NCBI RefSeq assembly: GCF_001625195.1
Contig: NC_054389.1
Coordinates: 7,684,520-7,748,519, forward strand
Source of the DNA: Drechmeria coniospora
Taxonomy: Eukaryota; Ascomycota; Sordariomycetes; Hypocreales; Ophiocordycipitaceae
Length of the DNA stretch: 64,000 nucleotides
Reading direction: 5' to 3'
The notes under the pieces are model-generated. The model was given only the letters and a program-made list of their open reading frames with translations. It was not told where the DNA came from and did no database searches. Below, one piece after another: positions 32,543 through 43,434 of this stretch (positions are counted from its first letter, which is position 1; each line of letters starts with the position of its first letter). The translations under genes and the position numbers were made by a program.

Positions 32543-33785
32543 CGCGTCTCGTCCATGACCCGCCCACGGACGACGGCGGGACGAGCGACGACGGACGGCA
32601 GGACGAGCGACGACGGACGACGTGGCATCGTCGGTTCCCTACCGTGCGAGCTTGGTCCCTCCCCCGCCACGGCGTCTTGTTGGCTTCGGCTCACGAGACG
32701 GTCAGGGCGTCGCCGCCACTTGCGACGAATGACGCCCGACCGGCCGATGGCGCGAGCGCACATGCCGATGGACGAGAGTTGGCGACGCTGCTCGTGCCGA
32801 GGTCGGATGCCATCCTTCCTCAGCATGCCATCCTTGGCATGCCACGGAGCTCGCGTGCGCCGTTCCACCACGACGAGTCTTTCGCCGCCTTGCACGCCCT
32901 TTCGTTTCCGTGCCGACGCGAATCCACCAGGCATCACGACGTCGACCGGTTCCGTCGAGGGCCGAGAGTGCAAGGTGGCCCGACCCGCACGCGACGGCGC
33001 GCTGGCAGGAGAATCCACTCGACACGCACCGAGCATCGGCTGGGACGGCCGAGACGAGAGACGACGGGCACGACTGTGCTTGCGTGATTCTTGATTCTCA
33101 ATGCCATGGGAATATGGCATCCGAAGGAGCCTTTGTTGATTTCTTGGAGCCTGTCGGACGCGTGCGTCGCCCGGGTGTTGAATATTCCGACGCCGGCAAC
33201 AACCCCGATGCACGCCGTCTCAGCGGGGCCAGCCTGATGCCACGGCGCGTGACCCAATTCGACAGATGCGATATGCGGTACTTGGAGTCGCGGCAAACAC
33301 GTCACCGCAGCCAAGTTCCTTCATCGGGCCGGCCCAGTGCCACGGCGTCTTGGCGATTGTCCCACGGGCGGTTTGAAATTTCATAAGCAGACTCTTGAAT
33401 TGGCCGCGACGCCATGGGGATAATCACCGACACCGGGAACAGCGTGGCCCTGGGATAGTCACCGAGACACCGTGGTAGTAGAGTGGCCAAATACAAACGC
33501 CCACCGGCACCATTGGGGGACAAAGGGAGCTGCGGTTCGTGGCATGCCGGGTAAATCCGGACAGTGCTTGCTTCGGCCAGCGTCGCGCGAATCTATACGA
33601 TCCAGGATGATCAACTCCTACACGCACCGACGCGTGCTTGGTTAACGCTCAACTTCTTGGTATCGCAGTCCATGGCGTGCCAGCAGCCCGCGGCAAACAT
33701 GTGCATGACCACGTATGTGCATGTGTGTAAACTTGGACGAGTACAGTGCAGCACTCCGTAGGTGGAGGTCATGATGACTCTTTTT

Positions 33786-33965
33786 GTCTTCCCTGGGCAT
33801 TTCCCGTACGTGCAGGTACTATAGTAATTGAGTACAGTAATTAAGTATCTGTACTTGGGCCGTGACAAGCTCCATGGGCATTTTCCGCACGTGCAAGTAG
33901 TAATGGAGTAATACAGTACTTGAGTATCTGTACTTGAGCCGTGGCAAGCTCCATGCACTTGGAAC
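33786..33965. repeat. Two tandem copies of about 84 bp
   Basis: GGGCATTTYCCGYACGTGCARGTA...GAGTATCTGTACTTGRGCCGTGRCAAGCTCCATG occurs twice in tandem. Confidence 0.8.
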
Positions 33966-34204
33966 GTGTCCCGTATCCGAGGATACTCCGACACGAGCTC
34001 GCACTGCTCGTACCATCATCACATGCCGTCTTTTGCATCTAGCCTACACTTCTAGGCACTGGCCGTCGACGGCAAAACCATCACCTTGGCGAGAGCATCG
34101 AGTCGAATATCAAGCGATTTACGTCACCGTACTGGCAGCTGTATGCACATGCACATGCCCAAAGTTGGAAAAACGTATCCTGCGCCGGCATCGGCCGTTC
34201 ATTT

Positions 34205-34465
34205 TGCAGCCCATTTTCCAATCCATTCCAACCCATCATCCAATCCATTTCCAACCCATCATCCAATCCATTTCCAATCCATTTCCAACCCATCATCCAA
34301 TCCATTTCCAACCCATTATCCAACCCATTATCCAACCCATTATCCAACCCATTATCCAACCCATTATCCAACCCATTATCCAACCCATCATCCAACCCAT
34401 CATCCAACCCATTATCCAGCCCATCATCCAATCCATTTCCAACCCATTATCCAACCCATCATCCC
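34205..34465. repeat. Array of 12-bp CCAACCCATTAT and 17-bp CCAATCCATTTCCAACC units
   Basis: Starts with alternating CCAATCCATTTCCAACCCATCAT units and becomes a regular run of CCAACCCATTAT / CCAACCCATCAT. It stops exactly where the secreted-protein pseudogene begins (CCCAAACTTAACCAAGGCGC, where intact paralogues have ATGAAGTTGACCAAGGC). The array therefore abuts or has replaced the start codon. Confidence 0.9.
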
Positions 34466-34990
34466 AAACTTAACCAAGGCGCAATTCTTCGCCGCCATCG
34501 CCTCTGCTGCCGTAATCGAAAAGGTGCATTTCCCGGAAGCCAAGAGTGCCCAAAGCTTCCGCACCCGACTCGAAAGAGGCAACACCACAGATCCCCCATG
34601 CCGCCGGGGCTATCCTCGAGACGCTCAATGATGCCCCGATTCCTATTGGAGGACGAGATGTCTCTCTTCTCGTTCGGGGAAGAGACAGCCGAGGTCGTGG
34701 CCGATGATTCAAATCCATGCCACAGCCGTTCGCTACCCTCCAGGAGCCTCCGAGGAATCAAGGAGTAGCTCTGGCTGCTGCCGGTGCTCGCGGTGGCGTC
34801 GGCGACTTCCTTGACGATCGCATCCTATTTGCCGAGCACGTCTTCCACATCTTTCGCATTACGCCAAGGCCAGGGCCGCCGTTGAAAGCGAAAAGGACGA
34901 ATTCACAAATGTCGTGATCGAGATGATGATGCATTTCTTCGACGACCAGTGCCAAGACGGGCCAGACAAATCGAGCTCGATGGACGGTGC
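34466..34990 (+). pseudogene. Broken copy 1 of the helical secreted-protein family
   Basis: Fragments in different frames match the intact gene at 36727: AQFFAAIASAAVIEKVHFPE (signal-peptide region), QSFRTRLE, then after a frame change FATLQEPPRNQG, ALAAAGARGGVGDFLDD, and a C-terminal part around CQDGPDK. At least three frameshifts and loss of the ATG make it non-functional as the ancestral protein. The upstream 12-bp array is in frame with the N-terminal relic, so an ATG at 34143 opens a 162-codon chimeric frame ending at 34631. Confidence 0.8.
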
Positions 34991-36726
34991 TTGTGCGAGA
35001 AACGATGGATGTGGCACCGGTGCGGACGGCTTGTCGATTTGCGCGAGTGTGCTCGACCAACCTTGGCCCGCGTGTGAGCCATTCCCATGCCACGGCGTCG
35101 AAAGAGTACGGAGCGTGCCATATTGCTCTGCGAGTGCTTGCCAAGCAGCTGAGGATGAGTATTTTCGTCCCCGCCCTGCGCATTTCCGGCACGCTCAAGT
35201 ATTTGCCAATGCTTTTACTTGCAAGTACACGGCATTCCGTTCGGTGCACTTGCGCACGTGTTGCGGTCGGGGGACGAGGGAGCTGGGGTTTGTTGCGTGC
35301 CGAGTCCGTCGGAGCGGCAGGCCATCAAGGCCAATGGTCGACCTGAGGGTTCCCTTCATCTTGAATCCTCATCCCGCCGTGCATGCATCCAACGAGATGA
35401 TTGCAACCTATGGCCGTTCGAAATCGCTCAGCAACAGAAACGCTGTAACGATGCCATCAGAGCACGGAGTACTATTACCACCTTTGGTGAGGAGGAATGT
35501 GCAGGTAGCTTCAATTTTCAGCACAGAGTGTGTGTAATTATAAGTTATATTATACAGTATAGTAACCAAGGCAGGTCGACGCGTGGGCAAGCGACCTAGG
35601 GGATCCAATAGGCGCGCGGGTACCCGTGCATCCAAGTATAATTACAAGAATATTATGTAAGCTCTCTATTTACTACTAAAAGCGTTGCGCGCACAACAAT
35701 AATTCGCATTGCAAATACAGTATTCGGCATTACCTTTACTCTATACAATAACTATATACATTATATAGATATAAATACATCCATTCGATAATTATTTGAC
35801 TGAGTATAATGCCTGCTGCTCCTTAGTATCTCTCTCACAAGCCATCCAAAGCTTGCCCATTCCTAGTCTACTTGAAAATGGTGTTCCTTGGCTACCTGGG
35901 CATCAAGACGATTATTCTCAAAGTCTTCCCAGTCTACATATGCCATCATCTCTTCTTTTGTCCATTCTCTTGAGTCTATTAGAGTCGTATAACTCTTGGT
36001 CATATACTTCCAGATAAGGCACTAATTATTTGCAGCATTATTATACCGTAACGGTAGCTGTTGCACCAAACTAGCCACCAAAAATGGGCGCCACAGTCAA
36101 TATGGACTTAGTAGGTGCAATATACAACAGTAGCCCTATTGCCTTACGATACTTTTAGTTTGTCATTAGACGACTATTTAACTGCGTCTTATACCAGGCT
36201 TCTCTTGATACAACACATCTTTGATAGGTTGCCTCTGGGCTAATATACCGTATGGTACTAGCAGCAATAATAGAAGTAGTACCAGTACTAGCTGTAGCTA
36301 TTGCTGCCGGAACCGGTACTGTTATTGCTGCTAGTACTGGTACTGTACTTGTTCCAATAGCTCTGTAAATCGAAGAGGGCATGACTTTGAGCCCATTGTA
36401 TGACCTAGTGTATGGCATTTACTGCGTTTTGGTTATGCTCTTGGCTGTGTTGCTGCTTCAATTACTTCAAATACACTAGGCTCGCGTCTAGTACTAGATT
36501 GCGGGTTGGTTGAATTTATAGCTATTCGATCAATATGTTGACTAGGCTCGAGTAATTCCTGAGGATTGTCATTACGGCAAAGGCGCCACTGTGTATGGAA
36601 TTCACAAGTAAAGCTATAAAACCCCTCGGCTGCACCCGGGCTTTTGGCCGGAGAAGACGTGTCCTCCAACGCATACGTCGTCCGACACAAACAGGCAGCC
36701 CGCCGCTTTCCAAACCATCCTCTGAC
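34991..36726. other. Spacer with duplicated trailer and AT-rich block
   Basis: Bases 35090-35320 match 37730-38100 (GCCTTGCCAAG-, ATGAGTATTTTCGTCCCCGCCCTGCGCATTTCC, GGGAGCTGGGGTTTGTTGCGTG), that is, the trailer of broken copy 1 resembles the trailer of the intact copy. The AT-rich block that follows is listed separately. Bases 36600-36726 are the short leader of the intact gene. Confidence 0.6.
35630..36560. mobile_element. AT-rich block, probable decayed mobile-element relic
   Basis: Composition drops sharply to roughly 60% A+T between GC-rich flanks. The minus strand has short open stretches (for example 36155-36418 and 36433 onward) containing phrases such as LEPSQHIDRIAINS and SYNGLKVMPSSIYR, all interrupted by TA-rich stops. 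Terminal repeats or target-site duplications could not be identified, and the element class cannot be named. Repeat-induced point mutation of a transposon copy would produce this look; that is inference. Confidence 0.45.
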
Positions 36727-37317
36727 ATGAAGTTGACCAAGGCCCTCTTCTTCGCCACCGTCACCTCGGCCGGCATCATCGACAAGCTGGAGTTCCCAGA
36801 GGCCAAGCTTGCCATGGTTAACATTTCGTCGGCAGTGCAAAGCTTCCGTGCGCAAGTCGAAAGCGGCAATGACGACGCCCTCCCCGGTGCCGCCAACGCC
36901 GTCCTCCAGACGATCCACGGCAGCCTTCTCGCCGTGACGAGGGAAATCGTCACCTTCAAGGAAGAGACGGCCAGGGTCATGGCCGCCGACTTGCAATCCC
37001 TACCGCAGCAGTTCGCCAGCCTCCAGGGCCCTCTCAGGAACAAAAGATCGTCTCTCGCCCGTGCCAACGCTTGCGGCAGTGTTTGCGAATTTCTCGACGA
37101 TTGCGCCCGACTCACCGCCGCCTTCTTCCGCTCCCTGGCTTGGAGGATGCCGGAGGATAATTCCAAGGCCAGGGTGGCGGCCGAAAGCCACCAGGGTGAA
37201 TTTATCAAGGTCATGGACGGGCTGAAGGCGGATTTCGTCCAGAGCCTGTGCTTGGATGTGGCACTTCCGTGGAGCTGGCTGTCGAATTCTACCGATCGCT
37301 ACCTGTACATATTATAA
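36727..37317 (+). CDS. Helical secreted-type protein, intact member of a local family
   Basis: 196 residues, one exon. Residues 1-15 (MKLTKALFFATVTSAG) look like a signal peptide. The mature chain is rich in amphipathic helix: FPEAKLAMVNISSAVQSFRA, DALPGAANAVLQTIHGSLLA, FKEETARVMAADLQSLPQQF, then the best-conserved family block LQGPLRNKRSSLARANACGS, with CEFLDDCARLTAAFFRSLAW and MPEDNSKARVAAESHQGEF. The C-terminal 35 residues (FVQSLCLDVALPWSWLSNST...) have diverged from the CQDGPDKW ending of the relics but stay in frame. The overall look (short secretion signal, helical mature domain of about 170 residues) weakly recalls fungal hydrophobic-surface-binding proteins, but I cannot claim membership. 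Three broken copies lie within 3.5 kb. It is the only copy with a complete frame. Confidence 0.75.
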   Translation: MKLTKALFFATVTSAGIIDKLEFPEAKLAMVNISSAVQSFRAQVESGNDDALPGAANAVLQTIHGSLLAVTREIVTFKEETARVMAADLQSLPQQFASLQGPLRNKRSSLARANACGSVCEFLDDCARLTAAFFRSLAWRMPEDNSKARVAAESHQGEFIKVMDGLKADFVQSLCLDVALPWSWLSNSTDRYLYIL

Positions 37318-38221
37318 TAGTCGAGCGGCTAAAGTTTGCGTCCAGCCGCCACATCCGACGAGCACGGTGCCGAAAGCTCGGATGGAAGAGGCGGTTGGAT
37401 GAATGCCTTGCACTCGTGCTCGTCCACCCAAAGACATGGCAGCGATGGACGGCGACGAGCTTCTGTCGACGGATGCCTCGGGTGCCTCCTCTGGGCAGGA
37501 GGACGAGGAAAGCATTGGATTCGGACGGTCGAGCGACGCTCCTCGCATCGGCTGGGACGGCCGAGACAATGGACACGACTGTGCTTGCGTGATTATTGAT
37601 TCTCGATGCGATAACATCCAAAGGAGCCTCGATTTCTTGGCCGACGAGCGCGCCGGACAATTATCGGCCCGCATGTGAAGCATTCCCGCCGTCACGGTGC
37701 CGCGTCATCGCCGTAGTCGTACTTTCGTGCAGCGACTTGCCGAGCACGTACCGGTATATCGCATGGCAGGCGTACGACGAACGAGGCTGGCATACAGTAC
37801 TTACTCGTACCTTTACATGCACCTGGGTATTACGTACGTGATCCTTTACATACATCTGGGTATTACGTACTTGCACTTGCTTGTACGGGCCATATGTCGG
37901 AGCACGGAGTATGTGATACTCCGAACGAACTTGGCACCAGGTGATGATGAGTGTTTTTCTCCCTGCCCTGCGAATCTCCAGTGTGTACACGTACTTGCGT
38001 GGTTGTTGGTCGCAGGTGTGTCGTCGTATCGTCCAACGATTTGCTGTCGGTGGCAAGAGGGAGCTGGGCTTTGTTGCGTGTCCAGCGCAAGATGGAAAGT
38101 AAGTACTCCAACTCTCACTGCTCCATACTATAATGCCATACTTGTATAGATAATAGTAATTACTCGTCGTATCTGCACCTACATGCAAGTACGGCGTGCT
38201 TCCACTCAACTCCTTGGCGCT
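37318..38221. other. Trailer of the intact family copy, no gene seen
   Basis: Bases 37540-37640 resemble 33031-33150 and bases 37730-38100 resemble 35090-35320. These are pieces of the shared duplication unit. TACGGAGTA-type words and ATTACGTAC repeats (37830-37875) occur. No gene is supported. Confidence 0.55.
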
Positions 38222-38510
38222 GGCGGTCCACTGCAAAAAATCAAAGGGCAGCTCTGGCCGCTGCTGGTGCTTGCGGCAGCGTCCGCGACTTCCTTGACGA
38301 TTGCAACCGACTTACCAATTTATCTTTAACATTACTGCTTGGAGTATGCTGGCGGAGAACTCCAAGGCCAGGGCAGCTACCGAAAGCTATAGAGCCGAAT
38401 TCATCAAGGTGATGAACAAACTCATGACGGATTTCCTCGAGGACGAGTGCCAAGATGGGCCAGACAAGTGGACCTGGATGCCCGATGCCGCCGATTGCTA
38501 CCCGCTGTAA
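38222..38510 (+). pseudogene. Broken copy 2 (5'-truncated) of the helical secreted-protein family
   Basis: Starts abruptly inside the LQGPLRN block and continues AALAAAGACGSVRDFLDDCNRLTN. A frameshift near 38325 then leads to ENSKARAATESYRAEFIKVM, NKLMTDFLEDECQDGPDK and the stop at 38508-38510. No signal peptide or first half is present. Confidence 0.8.
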
Positions 38511-39603
38511 GCACCCCTTTCTGCACCCAGGGAGCTCTCCTGGCTGGCATGGTCTCTTCCTTCCATCCGTCCCGTGCCTGGACTCGCAATCCATGCTCCC
38601 AGCATCATGTCTCCCGACAGCAGGCCCCCTGCCGCTGCCTACACCTCGGATGGCAAAGGTGGTTGAAGTCGTCTCGTCCTCTTCTTGCGCTTGTCCACCC
38701 AAAGCTGCCATGGCAATGGACGGACGAAGCGACGAGGAAGAGCATCTCTCGACGGATGCCCTTGGACCAAGAAGGCATAGGATCCGACATACCCGTAAAC
38801 CGGATCTTCGGTAGGAAAAATAAATGAAACAAAACCTCGCAAGCTCCTTCTCTCGTGCCCACGATACTAGCCGTTCCCTGACGAGGCTGCTTTGCACCTT
38901 TTTGGGAATGCTTGATATTCACGATACTTGGCTGTGCGAATTGGATTTGCTCGGGGCGTCGTCGCTCCCTGGACCGCATTCATGTACTTGGACCTATTTA
39001 TACAAGGGTGCCTCTTGCACAAGCAAGTACAGGTACTTGCACGCCAGCGATGGAGTGTCCAAGACGCTAGATATGAATACCGGCTGAAGGAAAATCGGAT
39101 GAGTAAGCAAGTACAATCGTAAGTTCTCGGTACCTAGTAATCATGATTTCGTGCTACGGAGAATACGGAGTACTTGTACATGTTGGTACCTATACAAGCA
39201 CAGCCCTTGTGCGAGCACATGTACATGCATGCACTCCGTTCTTGTACGAGTGCTTGCAGCACAGTGCCAGATTTCTGTACTTACTCTGTACGCCGTAGTT
39301 GGCACCACTAAATTACTCGGTACATAGTAATTTGGAACAGGGACTCAACACATCCGCCATCAACAGAATGTACTGCACAGTGCGTGTATGGAGTACAGTA
39401 CAAGTACTTGGGCAGGCACTGTCTTAGCAGTCTACTGTACCATGTACTTACTGTACGTACTGCATGTACTGTACAGTACTTGCCTGGCTGTGAAGCTACT
39501 TGTATTAGTCACAGCATCCTCATCCGAATTTTAGCCGAAAAATGCTTACTGCAAAGGCCCTTGTCGTCACGACGCCCTGCAACCTTTCAAGCCATGATCC
39601 AAC
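38511..39603. other. Spacer between family copies
   Basis: Bases 38640-38790 (ACGGACGAAGCGACGAGGAAGAGCATCTCTCGACGGATGCC) match the trailer after broken copy 3 (40340-40385) and that of the intact copy (37445-37480), showing that the trailer was duplicated together with the gene. Bases 39120-39500 are AT-rich with GTACAGTA / TACGGAGTA words. No gene is seen. Confidence 0.55.
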
Positions 39604-40223
39604 ATGAAGTGTGCCGGCGCCCTTTTCTTCGCCGCCGTCGCCTCTGCTGGTACGGCCGATGGGCGGGATTTCCCGGAAGCCGTCGTCGTGCGTGCTATTT
39701 CGTCGACGCTGCAAAGCTTCCGCAGCCAGATTGAACACAGCGACAGCCTGGCTCTCGCCAACAATTCCACCTTGGCCCTCGCCGATTCCGCCGAGGTCGT
39801 CCTGCAGACGCTTCGACGAGGCTTGTTCACCGTCGCGATAACGGCCGTCCCCCTTGAGGAGGAAGCGGCGAGGGTCGCGGCCGACGGCTTGCCATCCGTA
39901 CCGCGTCTGTTCGCCTCCCTCCAGGGTCCTCTGAGGAACAAAAGGGCGGCTCTGGCGGCCGCGGGAGCCTGCGGTGGCATCCGCGACTTCCTCGACGATT
40001 GCACCCGACTCGCGACGGACATGTTCCGCTCGCTCGCTTGGAGGATGCCTAGGGTCGTTCTAGGGCGGCCGTCGAGAGCTGCCACGACGAACTTGACAAG
40101 GTCATGAAGGAGCTGATGGCGGATTTCCTCGACGACAAGTGCCACGATGGGCCGCCGGCCCGGTGGCGCTGGATGCCCGACGTCGCCGATGGCCACCTGC
40201 TCGAGATGCACGCCGAGGGCTGA
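39604..40223 (+). pseudogene. Broken copy 3 of the helical secreted-protein family (single frameshift)
   Basis: The ATG at 39604 opens MKCAGALFFAAVASAGTADG (signal peptide), then ISSTLQSFRSQIEHS, VVLQTLRRGLFTVAITAV, LQGPLRNKRAALAAAGACGG and IRDFLDDCTRLATDMFRSLA. After AWRMP a small deletion near 40050-40062 shifts the frame; translation would stop at 40107. The other frame restores RAAVESCHDELDKVMKELMA, DFLDDKCHDGPPARWRWMPD and a stop at 40221-40223. The truncated 167-residue product might still be made. A sequencing error is the alternative to a true frameshift. Confidence 0.75.
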
Positions 40224-40429
40224 CGCTTGCGTCGAGCCGCCGCATCCGACGGTCCTCTGCCTGCGTGGTAGATGGTCGGGGTGGTGGAGGCATGGCGTCG
40301 TGGTCGCGCTCCTCGACCGAAAGGCACAGTAGCCCTGGACGGACGAGGCGACGAGGAAGAGAGCTTTCCTCGATGGGTCCCTCGGCCACGTGCCCACGGC
40401 AGCGTACCGGCAGGGAAGGCGATCGATGG

Positions 40430-40735
40430 CTACGGCCGCCACGGTCGAGCGACGTAGGCGATCCGATGGTCACGGCTGCAACGGTCGAGCTATGTTGCCT
40501 GCCTTTGTTCGGAGCGAAGCTGGTGGCGATCCGATATCCACGGCTGCAACGGTCGAGCGACGTTGCTTGCCTTTCTTCAGAGCGAAGCTGGAGGCGACCC
40601 GACACCAACGGCCGCAACGATTGAGCGACGTGGCTTGCCTTTCTTCGGAGCGAAGCTGGAGGCGACCCGACACCAACGGCCACAACGATTGAGCGATGTG
40701 GCTTGCCTTTCTTCGGAGCGAAGCTGGAGGCGATG
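40430..40735. repeat. 68-bp tandem repeat, four to five units
   Basis: ACGGCCGCAACGATTGAGCGACGTGGCTTGCC + TTTCTTCGGAGCGAAGCTGGAGGCGACCCGACACCA repeats at 68-bp spacing. Earlier units (from about 40430) carry ACGGTCGAGC and GATCCGATATCCACGG variants; units become more alike toward 40735. Confidence 0.9.
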
Positions 40736-41479
40736 CCGAGTCGTGAGCGCGCACAGTCGGCACCTACGACGGCAGCATTAAGAGCGCCGAGCAAGACCTG
40801 TTGAGCAGAGTACCCTTCGTCGGCGGATGAGCGTCGGAAAAGGGCAACTACAGCACGAGTTCCGATAGGGGAGCGCCAGGACACCGACGCCTGCCGCAGG
40901 CCAAGGACGCTGCGTCGTGCCAGCCGCCCACCACGAGGTACCCGCAGCCGCGAGCGCCTGGACCTGCGTGCCGTTAGCGCGGCGGTACAAGTACTTGCCC
41001 AAGCGCCGAGGCTGACTACTAACAGTACAGTTGGCGTACCTCACACAGTGCGTGTGCTGCGCATCTCCAGCACGCCAGCGGCGCATGTGCCAGTACAAGC
41101 GAGTACGGATCGCCATACCTAACGTCGGCGCGGTCGGGTCTGCCATCTGTTACGTGCCGAGTACAGCAAGGTACTTGTACTTGCGTCGTCGGATCCCAAA
41201 CGTCACTAGGATCCTCCGACTGTCTTCAAGCACTCCGCACTTGCAACTTTACTTACTCGTGCTCGCACCCAACTTCTTGCTGCGAAACCTCAACACCTTC
41301 TCACGCCGCGACCATGGTGCGGATGGAACGACAGCATGCACGGCGTCGCGAGTCGGATCCGCGCCTGAACCCAGCGTCGATGCGTCGGCCGCCCTGTCGA
41401 TGAGCTTTCGCCTTACGATTCCAGCGAGAGCCCTGCCAGCAGTCCACCGCTCATCTCGAACCTTTGAAAAGAGGAGGCG

Positions 41480-41620
41480 GCTCCGTAAGTATTCGGGTTA
41501 ATATTCGCAACCTTGTAAAGCGGAGACGACGTTAAGTATTCGGGTTAATAATCGCAACCTTGTAAAGTGGAGGTGGCGTAAGTTTTCGGGTGAATAATCG
41601 CCACTTTATCAACAGGAGAT
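41480..41620. repeat. Three tandem units of about 48 bp
   Basis: GTAAGTATTCGGGTTAATATTCGCAACCTTGTAAAGCGGAG... recurs as TTAAGTATTCGGGTTAATAATCGCAACC and GTAAGTTTTCGGGTGAATAATCGCCACTTT. Confidence 0.85.
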
Positions 41621-43434
41621 GGCTTCGGTCCCTGCAGCGAATGCTTCGCCGTTTCGAACCAACGAGGCCTGGCCGGATGAGGAGGGTCGAAGCGACGGCC
41701 GAGGAGACGACGAGATACCGTTGCGCTGCACGTTCAAGATGCTGGCAATGTGGAGACGGCACGCGAAGCTGCGGCAGGCAACCTTGGGTTCCTCTTCCGC
41801 AAGTATTAGTTGAAATTGTAGATGTAGTCGCCAAGACGGAGGCTCCCCATGGTCGTCCCCGCCGTGCCTGTGCTTCCGACCATTATGACTTGGCGATGGC
41901 TCGCGAGCACCGAGACGAACGGCATGCCCACAAGCCGCATGCACGTCCGGTTGTTCAAAACTCGTGCACGCATGCGGTCAATCTGTCACGGTCATCCGCC
42001 ATCGTCGGCAGGCATGCAATAATTTGCGAGTCGCCGCTGGCCGCCGGTGCATCATTTCCTCCGAGAAACGACGTTTTAGCATACTCACATTCACGAGGCT
42101 TTGGCCCGGGCCAGCCGAGCCTCGTCGATCGGTCATGTATGGACGAGAGTTCGTCCGGGCCTAGAAGGCACCGCTGCCGACGAAACGTAACGCCGCCACG
42201 TGGTGAGAAGTTCAAGTTACCCCATCGCCGGCGTCCGGGGAAGGCTGCCGTGGCCAATGAGCTGGCGGTAACCGGTTGGGCCATACCAAGCAAGCTTTAG
42301 GTTTGGTCTTGTCCGTCGCCTTCGGAATGGGGACCTGGGGCAACTTGATGCACGGGCCGGGAGACGCGGCCAACGCCGAATGTTCGGACGAGCCAGATTC
42401 GACGAGGTGGCGGGAGAGGTTGTAGGTTGTTCGGTGGTGGGTTGGTGAGTGGTGGGAGAGGAGAGTAACCAAGGCAGTGGCACTACAGGGTAGGCGGGTG
42501 AGGGGTCAAGGCGAGCCGTATGCACACTGTACGTACGTACAGTACGGTTCTTGCAACTCATTACATGTCCATCACGTGCCATTCATTCTCTGCTTGCATA
42601 TAATAAGTAATAATTCATTATTGTAATACAACCAAACGTCACTTGCAGCCTTGCTCGGCATCCGCTTCATCATCGCCACGGACGGCCACTGCAGAAGCGG
42701 CTGCTCCAACCGTCGCGTCCGCGTGGCAAACGCAGCATGGTCGCTTCGCCTTTGCCCGCCGAAAGACACCGATGGGCTCCAGACGAGGCGTCCATCGTGG
42801 CCCGGCGTGCAGTCGTGACCGTGGCCATGCTCTCGTCCTTGGAGCGAGACGGCCATGACCACGCACGTCGGTCGTGGCACGGGTGGTCGGTCGGTGCTTG
42901 GCCGAGGCGTGAGAGCAGCTTCCACCCACCGAGAACCATCAGCACAGAACGGGGCGGCAGCACGCACGGGAGCGGTAGGAAGGAACCGTCCGGTCCATCT
43001 CGTCGTGTCGAGGCGACGGCCGGTTCGATGGAGCGTCGAGAGCCACGGTCGTCGAGTCTGGCGATGAGGGCGGCAAAGGTACGTGCTCCGGCGGCAACGT
43101 GTGCATGCACGTCGAGGTATGCGTCGTCGTGACGTCGTCACCGTCTCACTTGCTCGCGGCAGGAGTTTCACCTCGATGCAAGTACGTTGCAAAGGCACTT
43201 GAATGGTAACAGCGTAATGCCTGTACTTGGTGTAGGAAAAGACTCGTACGTGCAGTGCAGTTGTGGTGGTTGTAAGAATGCAGTTGTAGGTCGTCAACTT
43301 GGAACACGCGTGCGAGTCGTCACCGTCATGCACGTGTGCTTGGCAGGTGTAAGCACTTGCATGCACATGTACCTGTAGTCCAAGCTGTCCAGCACAGTTG
43401 TTGATTACCCAGAGGATGGGGCCCCGGAGGGATC

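Larger units (their letters stand above)
32543..34465. other. Spacer with relics of the 34-40 kb duplication unit
   Basis: Bases 33031-33150 (CATCGGCTGGGACGGCCGAGAC...GACTGTGCTTGCGTGATTNTTGATTCTC...AAGGAGCCT) closely match 37540-37640 downstream of the intact secreted-protein gene. So this spacer carries the trailing part of another, older copy. A two-copy 84-bp repeat is at 33786-33965 and a 12-bp array at 34205-34465. No gene is supported. Confidence 0.55.

Noticed and set aside
36727..37317. Assignment of the helical secreted protein to the hydrophobic-surface-binding (HsbA) family
   Set aside because: Only overall size and helical pattern agree; no diagnostic motif could be confirmed by eye, so the function is left open.
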